DNA of 64,000 nt, taken from Balneolaceae bacterium UBA3186 (GTDB taxonomy: Bacteria > Bacteroidota > Rhodothermia > Balneolales > Balneolaceae). Shown here in pieces: positions 18,235 through 26,668 of the stretch (the first letter of the stretch is position 1; each line of letters starts with the position of its first letter). The stretch covers positions 1 through 64,000 of the forward strand of contig DEXK01000004.1 in assembly GCA_002364085.1 (NCBI GenBank), written 5' to 3'. The translations under genes were made by a program, and so were the position numbers. Below the pieces are notes generated by a model, which made no database searches, had not been told where the DNA came from, and saw only the letters and a list, made by a program, of their open reading frames with translations.

Positions 18235-19209
18235 TTATAACCAATTATGTTTCTTATACCAATGAATAGTTCTTGAAATACCTTCTTCCAAAGTTACCTT
18301 GGGTTTATATCCCAACTCTTGTTCTGCTTTTCTTGATGAGCAAGTCCACTCAAGTACAAGTTCATTAGCTTTTTCTTTATTGAGAACGGGATAGTTGCCA
18401 AATAATGATGCAAATGTTTCAAGAGAAGTACCAATTTTTTTAACTAGCCAAGGCTTTAATTTTAATTTTATAGCTTTTTTACCCATTACTTTTTGGGTAA
18501 CGGCATGAATTTGGTTCCAATTGTACGTTTCCGGACCTGTAATAAAATATGTGTGTACTCCGGAATCCAATTTTTGTGATGCTTTCATTATTCCATTTAT
18601 CAAATCATCTACATACACCATAGAAAGGCGTGGATGGTTCCCGTCGCCAACCATTGTGCTCAATCCTTTTTTGAAAGTGCTGAAATAAGTGAATATCTGA
18701 TCTTCTCTTGGGCCGTAAACAGCAGGAGGACGAATAATTTTTATAGAATCATATTTGCCAGCAAACTGATGGATCGATATTTCCATATCTCGTTTGGAGC
18801 GTCCGTATGAACTAACAGGGGCAAGTATTTTGTTTTCATCAACGGGTGTTCCATGGCTGGGACCCGCTGCGGCCAGTGAAGACAGAATAACAATATTTGT
18901 AATACCATTTTTTTGGGCAATTCTGATAATGTCTTCCGTTGGGGAGACATTAGCTAAATTGAATTCTTTTTGGCTTGGAGCTTTTACAATAGCAGCTAAA
19001 TGAAATATTACATCAGCGCCTTTTATCCCTTTTGTAAGAGCATTATAGTCGGTTAAGTCTCCCTTAATTCTTACAAAATCTTTTCCATTCAGCCATTTAT
19101 CGGTAGAGCGAACTAAACATCGAACTTCAGTATACTTCTCATCTTTGATCAGACGATCTGCCAAGTGACTTCCAATAAAACCTGTTGCTCCAGTTATAAA
19201 GGCTTTCAT
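18235..19209 (-). CDS. Extended SDR, NAD(P)-dependent epimerase/dehydratase or reductase
   Basis: A 324-aa Rossmann-fold enzyme with the N-terminal cofactor motif GATGFIGSHLAD (residues 7-18), a FHLAAIVKAPS strand, ILSSLAAAGPS and the catalytic YGRSK (YxxxK). It is divergent from two glycosyltransferases, serine palmitoyltransferase and an N-acyltransferase. In Caulobacter an enzyme of this superfamily (CerR) reduces the 3-keto group during ceramide synthesis, so a ketoreductase role in sphingolipid synthesis is attractive but inferred from position. A nucleotide-sugar epimerase serving the glycosyltransferases is the main alternative. Confidence 0.82.
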   Translation of the reverse strand: MKAFITGATGFIGSHLADRLIKDEKYTEVRCLVRSTDKWLNGKDFVRIKGDLTDYNALTKGIKGADVIFHLAAIVKAPSQKEFNLANVSPTEDIIRIAQKNGITNIVILSSLAAAGPSHGTPVDENKILAPVSSYGRSKRDMEISIHQFAGKYDSIKIIRPPAVYGPREDQIFTYFSTFKKGLSTMVGDGNHPRLSMVYVDDLINGIMKASQKLDSGVHTYFITGPETYNWNQIHAVTQKVMGKKAIKLKLKPWLVKKIGTSLETFASLFGNYPVLNKEKANELVLEWTCSSRKAEQELGYKPKVTLEEGISRTIHWYKKHNWL

Positions 19210-19297
19210 TTATTGCTTATATTCCTTAGTTATTTTTGCTGAAATTATTAATAAGATGTGCTAAAGATACGCATCTACTATTTGCTTTTAAACTTTT

Positions 19298-20452
19298 ATG
19301 AAAGATCTTCGAGTTGCTCTTTTTACTGGCAATTACAATCATATCAGAGATGGTGTTTCCCTTACGCTAAATAGGTTAGTAAATTATCTGGAAGACCAGG
19401 GAATCAGTGTGTTAGTTTTTGGTCCATCCATCAAGAACCCACCTATGGATCACAACGGAGAGTTGGTTGTAACACCTTCAATACCGATGCTGGTTCCGGG
19501 GAGAAAAGAATATCGCATTACAACACATTTTCCCAAGTCGGCAAAAAAACGATTGGAAGAGTTTAATCCTACGCTAATTCATTTGGCTACACCGGATGGA
19601 TTAGGAATAGGAGCTTTGAAGTGGGCGAACAAGAAAAATATTCCAGTTGTTAGTTCGTACCACACTCATTTTTTGGCTTACACAAGCTACTATTCATTGT
19701 ATTTGTCGCCGGTTAAAAAACCGTTTGAATGGTTAATGAAGTGGTTTTATAAAAAAGCGATTCATATTTATGTTCCAAGTGAATCAATGATCGAAGAGCT
19801 TAGCAGATTGGGGCTGGAAGGGGATAAGAGAATTTGGGCACGAGGAATAAATCTGGAATTATTTAATCCATCTAAACGGGATATGGAATGGAGAAGGTCG
19901 GTTGGATTCAAAGATGATGATATTGTTGTGACTTTTGTATCAAGATTAGTTTGGGAGAAAGAATTAAGTACTTATATAAAAAGCGTAAGAGCTCTTCAAA
20001 AGAAGAACTCGAAAGTGAGAGCTTTGGTAGTTGGAGATGGCCCGGCCAGGAAAGAAGCAGAAGAAAATTTTCCAAGCGGCCATTTTACAGGATTTGCTAC
20101 AGGTGAAGACCTGGCCAAAGCGTATGCTAGTAGTGATGTTTTTCTGTTCCCTTCCCACACTGAAACATTCGGAAATGTGACATTGGAAGCTATGGCAAGT
20201 GGTTTGCCATGTTTAGTAGCTGATGCAATTGGTAGTAAATCATTGGTTGATGATGGCGTGAATGGAAAATGGGCAGAAAAGCAAAATGTTAAAGATTTCA
20301 CCGAAAAATTAGAATGGCTTACCAGCGATGAAAACAGAATGAAAGAGATGGGAAAAAAATCCAGAGAAATGGCTACCGAATATGATTGGGATAAAATAAA
20401 TGCAGGATTGGTCAGAAATTATAGAGAAGCTTTAGAGCTTCCACAATCTTAA
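19298..20452 (+). CDS. GT4-family glycosyltransferase
   Basis: A 384-aa two-Rossmann (GT-B) retaining glycosyltransferase. The N-domain has FTGNYNHIRDGVSLTLNRL (the glycine-poor acceptor loop) and SSYHTHFLAY. The C-domain has TFVSRLVWEKE, VVGDGPARKEAEENFPSG (quoted in part: VVGDGPARKE) and the ETFGNVTLEAMASGLP nucleotide-sugar motif (E-x7-E). The pattern resembles lipid-directed GT4 enzymes such as sulfoquinovosyl- and mannosyl-transferases. It lies 17 bp before a second GT4 gene and upstream of serine palmitoyltransferase, so a glycolipid product is a fair inference. The acceptor and the sugar cannot be read from the sequence. Confidence 0.87.
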   Translation: MKDLRVALFTGNYNHIRDGVSLTLNRLVNYLEDQGISVLVFGPSIKNPPMDHNGELVVTPSIPMLVPGRKEYRITTHFPKSAKKRLEEFNPTLIHLATPDGLGIGALKWANKKNIPVVSSYHTHFLAYTSYYSLYLSPVKKPFEWLMKWFYKKAIHIYVPSESMIEELSRLGLEGDKRIWARGINLELFNPSKRDMEWRRSVGFKDDDIVVTFVSRLVWEKELSTYIKSVRALQKKNSKVRALVVGDGPARKEAEENFPSGHFTGFATGEDLAKAYASSDVFLFPSHTETFGNVTLEAMASGLPCLVADAIGSKSLVDDGVNGKWAEKQNVKDFTEKLEWLTSDENRMKEMGKKSREMATEYDWDKINAGLVRNYREALELPQS

Positions 20453-20469
20453 TAAAAAGTATATTCGAT

Positions 20470-21600
20470 TTGCGCATTCTTTACGTTTCTCATCTTCATC
20501 CACCCAAAAATGCTCCTTTAGATAATATGGGAGGCATGCAGCGTGTAAGCATGCAACTAATTGATGAACTTAGTTCCAGAGATGACATAGAGATAAGAAC
20601 CATTATTCAGCATGCCCCATGGAAGGGAATAGAAATTAAAACCGCATTTTTTTTAGCCAAACTGGTTTTTAAACTTCCAAAGATTGTACAAGATTATAAA
20701 CCGGATGTGATTCTTTTTTCGTCGATGGTGACAGCTACTCTTGCTAAATTTTGTAGAAAGAAAATTAATGTTCCTATGGTTACTATAAATCATGGTCAGG
20801 ATGTGAAAATGCCGATAGGATTATATCAAAATTTTGTACCTAAGATATTTGAAGCACTAGATGGAGTGATTTCCGTATCTGAGGCAACACGCCAGGAATG
20901 TATTAAAAGAGGAATGTCTCCGAAAAAAGGGGTGGCTTTACCTAATGGTTTTGATATGTCTGACTTCCAAGACACGCCCAACAAACCGGAAGGAAGAAAA
21001 GAAATTGAAAAGGTATTTTCGGTTGATCTGAGCAAAAAATCTCTACTACTCACTGTTGGAAGGCAAGTAAAGAGAAAAGGACACGAATGGTTTATCACAG
21101 AAGTACTACCAAAGATAAAATCTGAGATAATTTATTTAGTGATCGGTGAAGGTCCTGAACACGAGCGGCTTAAAGAAATTGTAAGTTCATCCAATCTGCA
21201 AGAAAAAGTATTAATGGTAGGTAAACAGCCCGACGAAGTTTTAAAAAATGCTTATGCTGGCGCTGATATCTTTATTATGCCAAACATCCCAATTCCGGGA
21301 GATATGGAAGGTTTTGGTATTGTTTTACTGGAAGCGAATCTTGCCGGAACGCCCGCAGTAGCAGCAGATCTTGAAGGAATTAAAGATGTGATAGAGAATG
21401 GAAAAAACGGGTATAAAATTGAAGTAAAAGACGGTAAAGGCTTTTCGAATCAAGTTGATTCATTGATAGCGAACCATTTAGAAGAAATGAGTAGTTCTTC
21501 AAGAAGCTTCGTGCTCGAAAACTTTACTTGGAATAAAGTAGCACAGCAATATATTTCTTATCTTAATGAAGTTGTTGAGAATAAGAAAACGCCAAACTAG
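20470..21600 (+). CDS. GT4-family glycosyltransferase
   Basis: A 376-aa GT-B glycosyltransferase starting at TTG (20470; MRILYVSHLHPPKNAP), since no ATG is available before the first strand. The donor domain has LLTVGRQVKRKGHEWF, VIGEGPEHERL and EGFGIVLLEANLAGTPAVAA (quoted in part: EGFGIVLLEANLAGTP). The N-domain carries NMGGMQRVS, typical of GT4 acceptor loops, and INHGQD. It lies 17 bp after the first GT4 gene, with the two probably acting in sequence on one acceptor. A separate promoter for the next gene lies at 21622-21652. Confidence 0.86.
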   Translation: MRILYVSHLHPPKNAPLDNMGGMQRVSMQLIDELSSRDDIEIRTIIQHAPWKGIEIKTAFFLAKLVFKLPKIVQDYKPDVILFSSMVTATLAKFCRKKINVPMVTINHGQDVKMPIGLYQNFVPKIFEALDGVISVSEATRQECIKRGMSPKKGVALPNGFDMSDFQDTPNKPEGRKEIEKVFSVDLSKKSLLLTVGRQVKRKGHEWFITEVLPKIKSEIIYLVIGEGPEHERLKEIVSSSNLQEKVLMVGKQPDEVLKNAYAGADIFIMPNIPIPGDMEGFGIVLLEANLAGTPAVAADLEGIKDVIENGKNGYKIEVKDGKGFSNQVDSLIANHLEEMSSSSRSFVLENFTWNKVAQQYISYLNEVVENKKTPN

Positions 21601-21621
21601 CTCATAAGTATTTAATCAAAA

Positions 21622-21652
21622 TTTGATAGAATATTAATACTGGGTATATTTC
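21622..21652 (+). promoter_or_regulatory. Bacteroidota-type promoter for the serine palmitoyltransferase gene
   Basis: TTTG (21622-21625), a 19-bp spacer and TATATTTC (21645-21652) match the -33 TTTG / -7 TAnnTTTG pattern in 7 of 8 bases of the -7 box. It lies 34 bp before the ATG at 21687. Confidence 0.6.
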
Positions 21653-21686
21653 GCCGTTATAAAAGAATTTTTTGAGGAAAACCTGC

Positions 21687-22922
21687 ATGGCCGATACGAA
21701 AACAGAAATAGCCAAGAACGACATTTTTGCAAAAGCTTATAACTTCACAAAAGCTGATGAAGTTAAAGAATTGGGGCTATATCCGTATTTCAAGCCTTTA
21801 GAATCTACAGATGGTACAATTGTAGAAATTGAAGGACATGAAGTTATCATGGCCGGATCAAATAACTATCTTGGGCTTACGAATGATCAAAGGACAATAG
21901 AAGCTGCGCAAGCTGCACTAAAGAAGTATGGTACAGGCTGTACCGGTTCTCGGTATCTAAACGGTACGCTGGATATTCACTTAGAGTTGGAAGAGAAGCT
22001 CGCAGCGTTCATGGGAAAAGAAAATTGTGTTCTTTTTAGCACCGGATATCAAACTAATGAAGGGACAATTCAGACCATAGCTCAACGGAATGATATTATT
22101 TTCTCTGACAGAGATAATCATGCTTGTATTGTGGTTGGTACTCAATGTTCAAATGCGAAAACAGTTCGTTATCAGCATAATGACATGGGACAGTTAAGAA
22201 AATTTCTTGAAAAAGCTGACCCTGATGCCGGTAAAATTATTATTAGTGATGGTGTTTTTTCAATGTCAGGAACTCTTGCAAAGGTTCCGGAATTAGTAAA
22301 ACTTGCCAAGGAATTTGATGCTAGATTATATCTTGATGATGCACATGCGGTAGGTGTAATTGGAGATGGTGGACGTGGTTCGGCATCTGTATTTGGCCTT
22401 ACAGATCAAGTTGATCTGATAAGTGGCACTTTCTCAAAATCATTTGCTTCCTTGGGTGGATTTATAGTTGGCGATAATGCTGTAATTGAATATTTGAGAC
22501 ACCATTCTCCCGCTCATATTTTTAGCGCTTCAATGCCACCGGCAAATGTTGCTACCGTACTTAAAGCTTTAGAAATTCTTCAGGAAGAGCCATGGAGAAT
22601 TAAGCGTTTAGAGGAGATCTCAATTTATATGAGAACAGAGCTTAAAAATCTTGGATTTAACGTTTGGTCCAGTGAATCACCTATAGTTCCTGTAGTAATT
22701 GGGGAAATGATGGACTGTTTCAAGTTTTGGAAAGACCTTTTTGAAGAAGGAGTTTATGCAAATGCTGTTGTTCCTCCTGCGGTGCCTAAAGGACAGTCTT
22801 TATTGAGAACGAGCTATATGGCAAGTCATACAAACGAACATTTAGACAGAATTCTGGAAGCTTTCAGGAAAGTTGGGCTAAAGCACGGAATAATTGATAG
22901 TAACGGTAATTCCGTAAACTAA
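21687..22922 (+). CDS. spt: Serine palmitoyltransferase-like alpha-oxoamine synthase
   Basis: About 411 aa, PLP-dependent, fold type I. It condenses an amino acid with an acyl-CoA or acyl-ACP. The PLP lysine is Lys251 in SGTFSKSFASLGG; DDAHAVGVIGDGGRG and KKYGTGCTGSRYLNGTLDIH (quoted in part: GTGCTGSRYLNGT) are family blocks. The N-terminal ELGLYPYFKPLES segment and the overall pattern resemble bacterial SPT (Sphingobacterium type) more than BioF or Kbl, and no biotin genes are nearby. I choose the ATG at 21687 with GAGG upstream; a TTG at 21672 is less likely. An N-acyltransferase gene follows at 14 bp. Confidence 0.87.
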   Translation: MADTKTEIAKNDIFAKAYNFTKADEVKELGLYPYFKPLESTDGTIVEIEGHEVIMAGSNNYLGLTNDQRTIEAAQAALKKYGTGCTGSRYLNGTLDIHLELEEKLAAFMGKENCVLFSTGYQTNEGTIQTIAQRNDIIFSDRDNHACIVVGTQCSNAKTVRYQHNDMGQLRKFLEKADPDAGKIIISDGVFSMSGTLAKVPELVKLAKEFDARLYLDDAHAVGVIGDGGRGSASVFGLTDQVDLISGTFSKSFASLGGFIVGDNAVIEYLRHHSPAHIFSASMPPANVATVLKALEILQEEPWRIKRLEEISIYMRTELKNLGFNVWSSESPIVPVVIGEMMDCFKFWKDLFEEGVYANAVVPPAVPKGQSLLRTSYMASHTNEHLDRILEAFRKVGLKHGIIDSNGNSVN

Positions 22923-22936
22923 AATCTTAGTGATCT

Positions 22937-24058
22937 ATGAATACTAATGGGGTAACCATCGTTACAACTGACGATGAGTGGAAGAAATTTATAGAATTCC
23001 CTTACCAACATTATGCTGACAGTGATGTTTGGGTTCCGCCTCTCCGAATGGATCAAAAGAAACTTCTTAACAAAGAAAAAAATCCCTTCTTCCAGAATGC
23101 CGAAATGGCTTTATTCATTGCTGAACACAATGGGGAAATAGCCGGTAGAATTTCAGCGGTTGTAGATCATAGATTCAATGATCATCACGGTACTAAAACC
23201 GGACATTTTGGATTTTTTGAATGTATTGATAATCAGGAAACTGCTAATTTGTTATTTCGAGTAGCCTCTGATTGGCTGAGAGAAAAAGGAATGGAGGACG
23301 TGCTAGGTCCTGCAAGTCCGGGAATGATGGATACCATCGGGCTTCTGGTTGACAATTTTGATAAGCAACCTTACCTGTTAATGCCTTATAACAAGCCATA
23401 TTATGAGAAGCTCATTAACAATGCGGGTTTTGAAGAAGAAATGGATCTTCTGGCGTTTTATGTAAACAGAGATGACATCGACTTATCTCGGTTTGAAAGA
23501 GCCTTAGAAATTGTTTACAAAAGAAATCCAGGCTTAAAAATTCGTGAGGTGAATATGAAAAAACTGAACGAAGAAGTAGAGATCGTTCGAAATATTTATA
23601 ATCAGGCCTGGAAAGATAATTGGGGTTTTTTACCTTTAACGTATGAGGAGCTTCAGCATACTGCAAAGGATTTTAAAATGATCCTGGATACTGACTTTGC
23701 TCATATTGCTGAAATAGATGGCAAGCCAGTTGCATTCTCGATTGCATTGCTAGACTACAATCAATTGTTCAAAGAAATGAACGGAAATTTATTTCCGTTT
23801 GGGATATTTAAATTCTTGTTCGGTAAAAAGAAAATTGACCGTTTAAGAACAGCGCTGCTTGGTGTTATTCCTGAATATCGCGGAAAAGGAATCGATGCGT
23901 TGCTTACACAAAAAGCAATTGAAAAAGGTTTGCCACGCGGCCTCACACAATCTGAAATCAGCTGGGTGTTGGGAAATAATACCGAGATGATCCGTTTAGC
24001 AGAACGTATTGGTGGTTCGTTGGACAAAACTTATAGGATGTATAAGAAAGAACTTTAG
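22937..24058 (+). CDS. YghO-family GNAT acyltransferase, candidate bacterial ceramide synthase
   Basis: A 373-aa protein matching the YghO pattern: VWVPPLRMDQKKLLN, NPFFQNAEMALFIAE, the GRISAVVD strand, GHFGFFECIDNQE, GPASPGMMDTIGLLVD and LMPYNKPYYEKL. A GNAT-like acyl-CoA site near the C-terminus reads GVIPEYRGKGIDAL. From memory, the Caulobacter ceramide synthase bCerS belongs to this family, and it acylates the sphinganine-type base made by SPT. Position 14 bp after an SPT-like gene supports the same role here. That function is inferred; the family match is what I see. It ends convergent to the metal island at 24078. Confidence 0.8.
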   Translation: MNTNGVTIVTTDDEWKKFIEFPYQHYADSDVWVPPLRMDQKKLLNKEKNPFFQNAEMALFIAEHNGEIAGRISAVVDHRFNDHHGTKTGHFGFFECIDNQETANLLFRVASDWLREKGMEDVLGPASPGMMDTIGLLVDNFDKQPYLLMPYNKPYYEKLINNAGFEEEMDLLAFYVNRDDIDLSRFERALEIVYKRNPGLKIREVNMKKLNEEVEIVRNIYNQAWKDNWGFLPLTYEELQHTAKDFKMILDTDFAHIAEIDGKPVAFSIALLDYNQLFKEMNGNLFPFGIFKFLFGKKKIDRLRTALLGVIPEYRGKGIDALLTQKAIEKGLPRGLTQSEISWVLGNNTEMIRLAERIGGSLDKTYRMYKKEL

Positions 24059-24082
24059 AAAGTTCAGCTAAATAATTTTAGC
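24050..24082. repeat. Two small hairpins between convergent genes
   Basis: GAACTTT-AG-AAAGTTC (24050-24065) covers the acyltransferase stop codon, and GCTAAA-TAAT-TTTAGC (24067-24082) follows at once. Neither has a long T-run, so termination is only possible, not clear. They sit at the left edge of the metal-resistance island. Confidence 0.45.
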
Positions 24083-26021
24083 AACAAGATGGAGCTTCTT
24101 CAAAATCTTGTTGACTATCATCAGAACTTGATGTGAAAAAAGAAAACAGAGATTTTGATTCAGAAAATTTGCTCTGAATACGTATAGCATTTCCGATGGC
24201 AATTAAAGCTACACCGACATCAGCAAAAATAGCTTCCCACATTGTAGCTATACCAAATGCAGCAAGAACCATAACTAATATTTTAATTCCCAGTGCAAAA
24301 CCGATATTCTGCCAAACAATTCGGTGTGTAAATTTTGAAATATCTATCGCAATAGGGAGTTTTGATGGATGGTCGGTTTGAATTACAACATCCGCTGTTT
24401 CAATTGTTGCATCTGAACCAATTCCACCCATAGCAATGCCTATATCAGATAGCGTGATTACTGGGGCATCATTTACTCCATCACCAATAAAACCAACAAC
24501 ATTTTTATTACCGATTGCTTCCTCTACATATTTATACTTCTCATCCGGTAGTAGATTTCCATAAGCTTCGTCTAATCCAAGTTGTTTGGCTACATAAGAG
24601 ACTACTTCCTGATTATCTCCTGATAGCACTACCAATTTTTGAATGCCTCTTTCTTTTAATTCTTTAATTGCCTGGTTGCTATCTTCTTTAATTTCATCGG
24701 CAATACTAATAGTACCCGCATGTTCTCCATCAATGGCGATATGTACGTAAGTGTAAGGCTCCGTGTGGTCATTATTGGTAATTTTTACTTGATGTTCTTT
24801 TAAAAGATCGAGGTTTCCAACAAGAACGTTCTTGCCGCTTATGCTACCTTTTAACCCTTTTCCTGAAATCTCCTGCTGGTTTTCGACCTGATATAATTCC
24901 AGATCTTTTTTATAACCAAGAATGGCTTTTCCGATTGGGTGAGAAGATTGTTGTTCCAAAGATGCCGCATAAGTAATTAATTCATTTTCACTGATGCCAT
25001 TATATATTTGTACAGATTGTACCTCAAACGAACCCTTGGTTAAAGTTCCCGTCTTATCCATAAAGAGAATGTTCATTTTGCGGAGTTGATCCAAATAATC
25101 CGATCCTTTAAATAAAATCCCATTCCCTGAAGCCGCGCCAATTCCTCCAAAATATCCCAGTGGGACAGAAATAACCAAGCCACACGGACAAGAAACCACA
25201 AGAAAAATAAGTGCTCGGTAAAACCATTCCTGAAAAACATAAGGCTCAATAAATAAGTATGGTAAGAAGGTTATCGCTACTGCAAGCCAAACTACAATTG
25301 GGGTGTAAACTTTTGCGAACCTTGTAATAAATCGCTGGGTAGGTGCTTTGCGTTTTGATGCTTCCTGAACCATGTTCAAGATATTAGATAGCTTGGTGTC
25401 TTTAAAACTACTGGTAACTTTGATGCGAACAGCGGTATCCTGATTAATAGAACCTGCCCAAACTTCTTCACCAGAATTGATTGTCATCGGTTTGGACTCA
25501 CCAGTAAGCGCTGCTGTATTAAAAGATGCACGTTCCGTTATTAGTTCACCATCAAGTGGAACTTTATCGCCCGGACGAACCAATACAATGTCTCCATTAT
25601 TTACCTTTGAGGGATGAAGTTCGAGAGTTTCCCCATCGCGTTCAACGGTGGCAACATCAGGCTGTTGATCAATAAGTTTTTTAATCGAATTTCGTGCTTT
25701 ATGAACTGCTCCATGCTGTGCATATTCACCAATCGTGTAAAACAGCATTACCGCAACACCTTCGGCATACTCACCGATTGCAAAAGCGCCAACAGTCGCT
25801 ATTCCCATTAGAAAAAACTCACTGAAGAGCGTACCATTCTTCAATGAAATAAATGCTTTGATCCAAACTGAGCCCCCAACAGCTAAATAGGATAACCCAT
25901 ACAGCATCAGGTATACATATTGACTCTCTTCAAATATGATAATATGCTCAACAAGAAGAGCTCCAGTTAAGGCAACAAAGCTTATTACCGCTTCTTTATA
26001 TTTTTTAAGGAATGTATTCAT
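24078..26021 (-). CDS. zntA: P1B-2 type Zn/Cd/Pb-exporting P-type ATPase
   Basis: A 647-aa heavy-metal ATPase with no N-terminal HMA domain, so the N-part starts directly with membrane helices. Seen are the A-domain LTGES, the membrane metal site SCPCGLV with C278-P-C280, the phosphorylation site DKTGT, the SSHPIG (HP locus) of heavy-metal ATPases and GDGVNDAP. The last helix contains ADVGVALIAIGNAIRI, with the aspartate typical of the Zn/Cd/Pb subtype, and the tail ends EEAPSCC, a probable extra metal site. It is the last gene of the minus-strand divalent-cation operon, 80 bp after an HMA-AraC regulator gene. Confidence 0.88.
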   Translation of the reverse strand: MNTFLKKYKEAVISFVALTGALLVEHIIIFEESQYVYLMLYGLSYLAVGGSVWIKAFISLKNGTLFSEFFLMGIATVGAFAIGEYAEGVAVMLFYTIGEYAQHGAVHKARNSIKKLIDQQPDVATVERDGETLELHPSKVNNGDIVLVRPGDKVPLDGELITERASFNTAALTGESKPMTINSGEEVWAGSINQDTAVRIKVTSSFKDTKLSNILNMVQEASKRKAPTQRFITRFAKVYTPIVVWLAVAITFLPYLFIEPYVFQEWFYRALIFLVVSCPCGLVISVPLGYFGGIGAASGNGILFKGSDYLDQLRKMNILFMDKTGTLTKGSFEVQSVQIYNGISENELITYAASLEQQSSHPIGKAILGYKKDLELYQVENQQEISGKGLKGSISGKNVLVGNLDLLKEHQVKITNNDHTEPYTYVHIAIDGEHAGTISIADEIKEDSNQAIKELKERGIQKLVVLSGDNQEVVSYVAKQLGLDEAYGNLLPDEKYKYVEEAIGNKNVVGFIGDGVNDAPVITLSDIGIAMGGIGSDATIETADVVIQTDHPSKLPIAIDISKFTHRIVWQNIGFALGIKILVMVLAAFGIATMWEAIFADVGVALIAIGNAIRIQSKFSESKSLFSFFTSSSDDSQQDFEEAPSCC

Positions 26022-26052
26022 GGGTACTTAATTTTTGTAAATAGTACCAGTT

Positions 26053-26092
26053 TCGTGCTTAACTCGATTGCATATTAATGTAAATCTCGTGC
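26053..26092. promoter_or_regulatory. Candidate regulator sites before the P1B-2 ATPase
   Basis: Within the 80-bp gap, TCGTGC occurs at 26053-26058 and again at 26087-26092 as a direct repeat 34 bp apart, each in a longer TTTCGTGCTTA / TCTCGTGCATTA context. Direct repeats are usual for AraC-type regulators, and such a gene lies next to it. Assignment is inference. Confidence 0.4.
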
Positions 26093-26101
26093 ATTATTAC
26101 G

Positions 26102-26668
26102 TTAAATCTGATCTATTGAAATTCTCTTATTTTCCTTCACTTCCTTGAAATGTGAGGGAGATAATCCGGTTTCTTTTTTGAATTGTCTTGAAAAATGTTG
26201 CTGACTGCTATATCCCAGTTCATAAGCAATTTCGGTCAGATTCTGCTCCCCATAGACAATTAACTCTTTTGCCCGCTCAATCTTTTGTAAGATATAATAT
26301 CGTTCTATAGATTTTCCTTCCACATTGGAAAATAATCTACTTATGTACTGATATTCTTTATTTAGTTGTGAGGATAAATATTCCGATAACTTACCGGGTA
26401 ATTCTTTGTTGGTACGCACCAATTGGATAATTAGCTGTTTTATCTGTTCGACCAGTTTGCTTCCCTGATCGTTAATAATCTCAAATCCATTGGTGTTAAC
26501 CACTTTTATGAGCCGTTGATATTCTGCATCAGTAATCGGATCAGCCAGTGTCAATTCTCCCAACTCAATCTTTTTAACTTCGAAATTTGAGGAATTCAGT
26601 TTTTCCTCTAAGACTTCTGCACAATGGCTACATACCATATTCTTGATATGAAAATGTTGTTGTTTCAT
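26102..26668 (-). CDS. HMA-domain / AraC-type HTH fusion regulator
   Basis: A 188-aa protein. Residues 1-65 have the heavy-metal-associated fold with the metal motif MVCSHC (MxCxxC). After a helical linker, residues about 90-180 form the AraC double HTH, with NLTEIAYELGYSSQQHFSRQ (residues about 142-161) and KKETGLSPSHFKE. The layout suggests a one-component sensor in which a chaperone-like domain reads the metal directly. It is embedded between a CDF transporter gene (4-bp overlap, 26665-26668) and a P1B-2 ATPase. Metal-binding by this domain is an inference from the motif. Confidence 0.85.
   Translation of the reverse strand: MKQQHFHIKNMVCSHCAEVLEEKLNSSNFEVKKIELGELTLADPITDAEYQRLIKVVNTNGFEIINDQGSKLVEQIKQLIIQLVRTNKELPGKLSEYLSSQLNKEYQYISRLFSNVEGKSIERYYILQKIERAKELIVYGEQNLTEIAYELGYSSQQHFSRQFKKETGLSPSHFKEVKENKRISIDQI

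Noticed and set aside
21672..21686. TTG at 21672 as the SPT start
   Set aside because: The ATG at 21687 has a GAGG at proper distance and the five extra residues have no family support.
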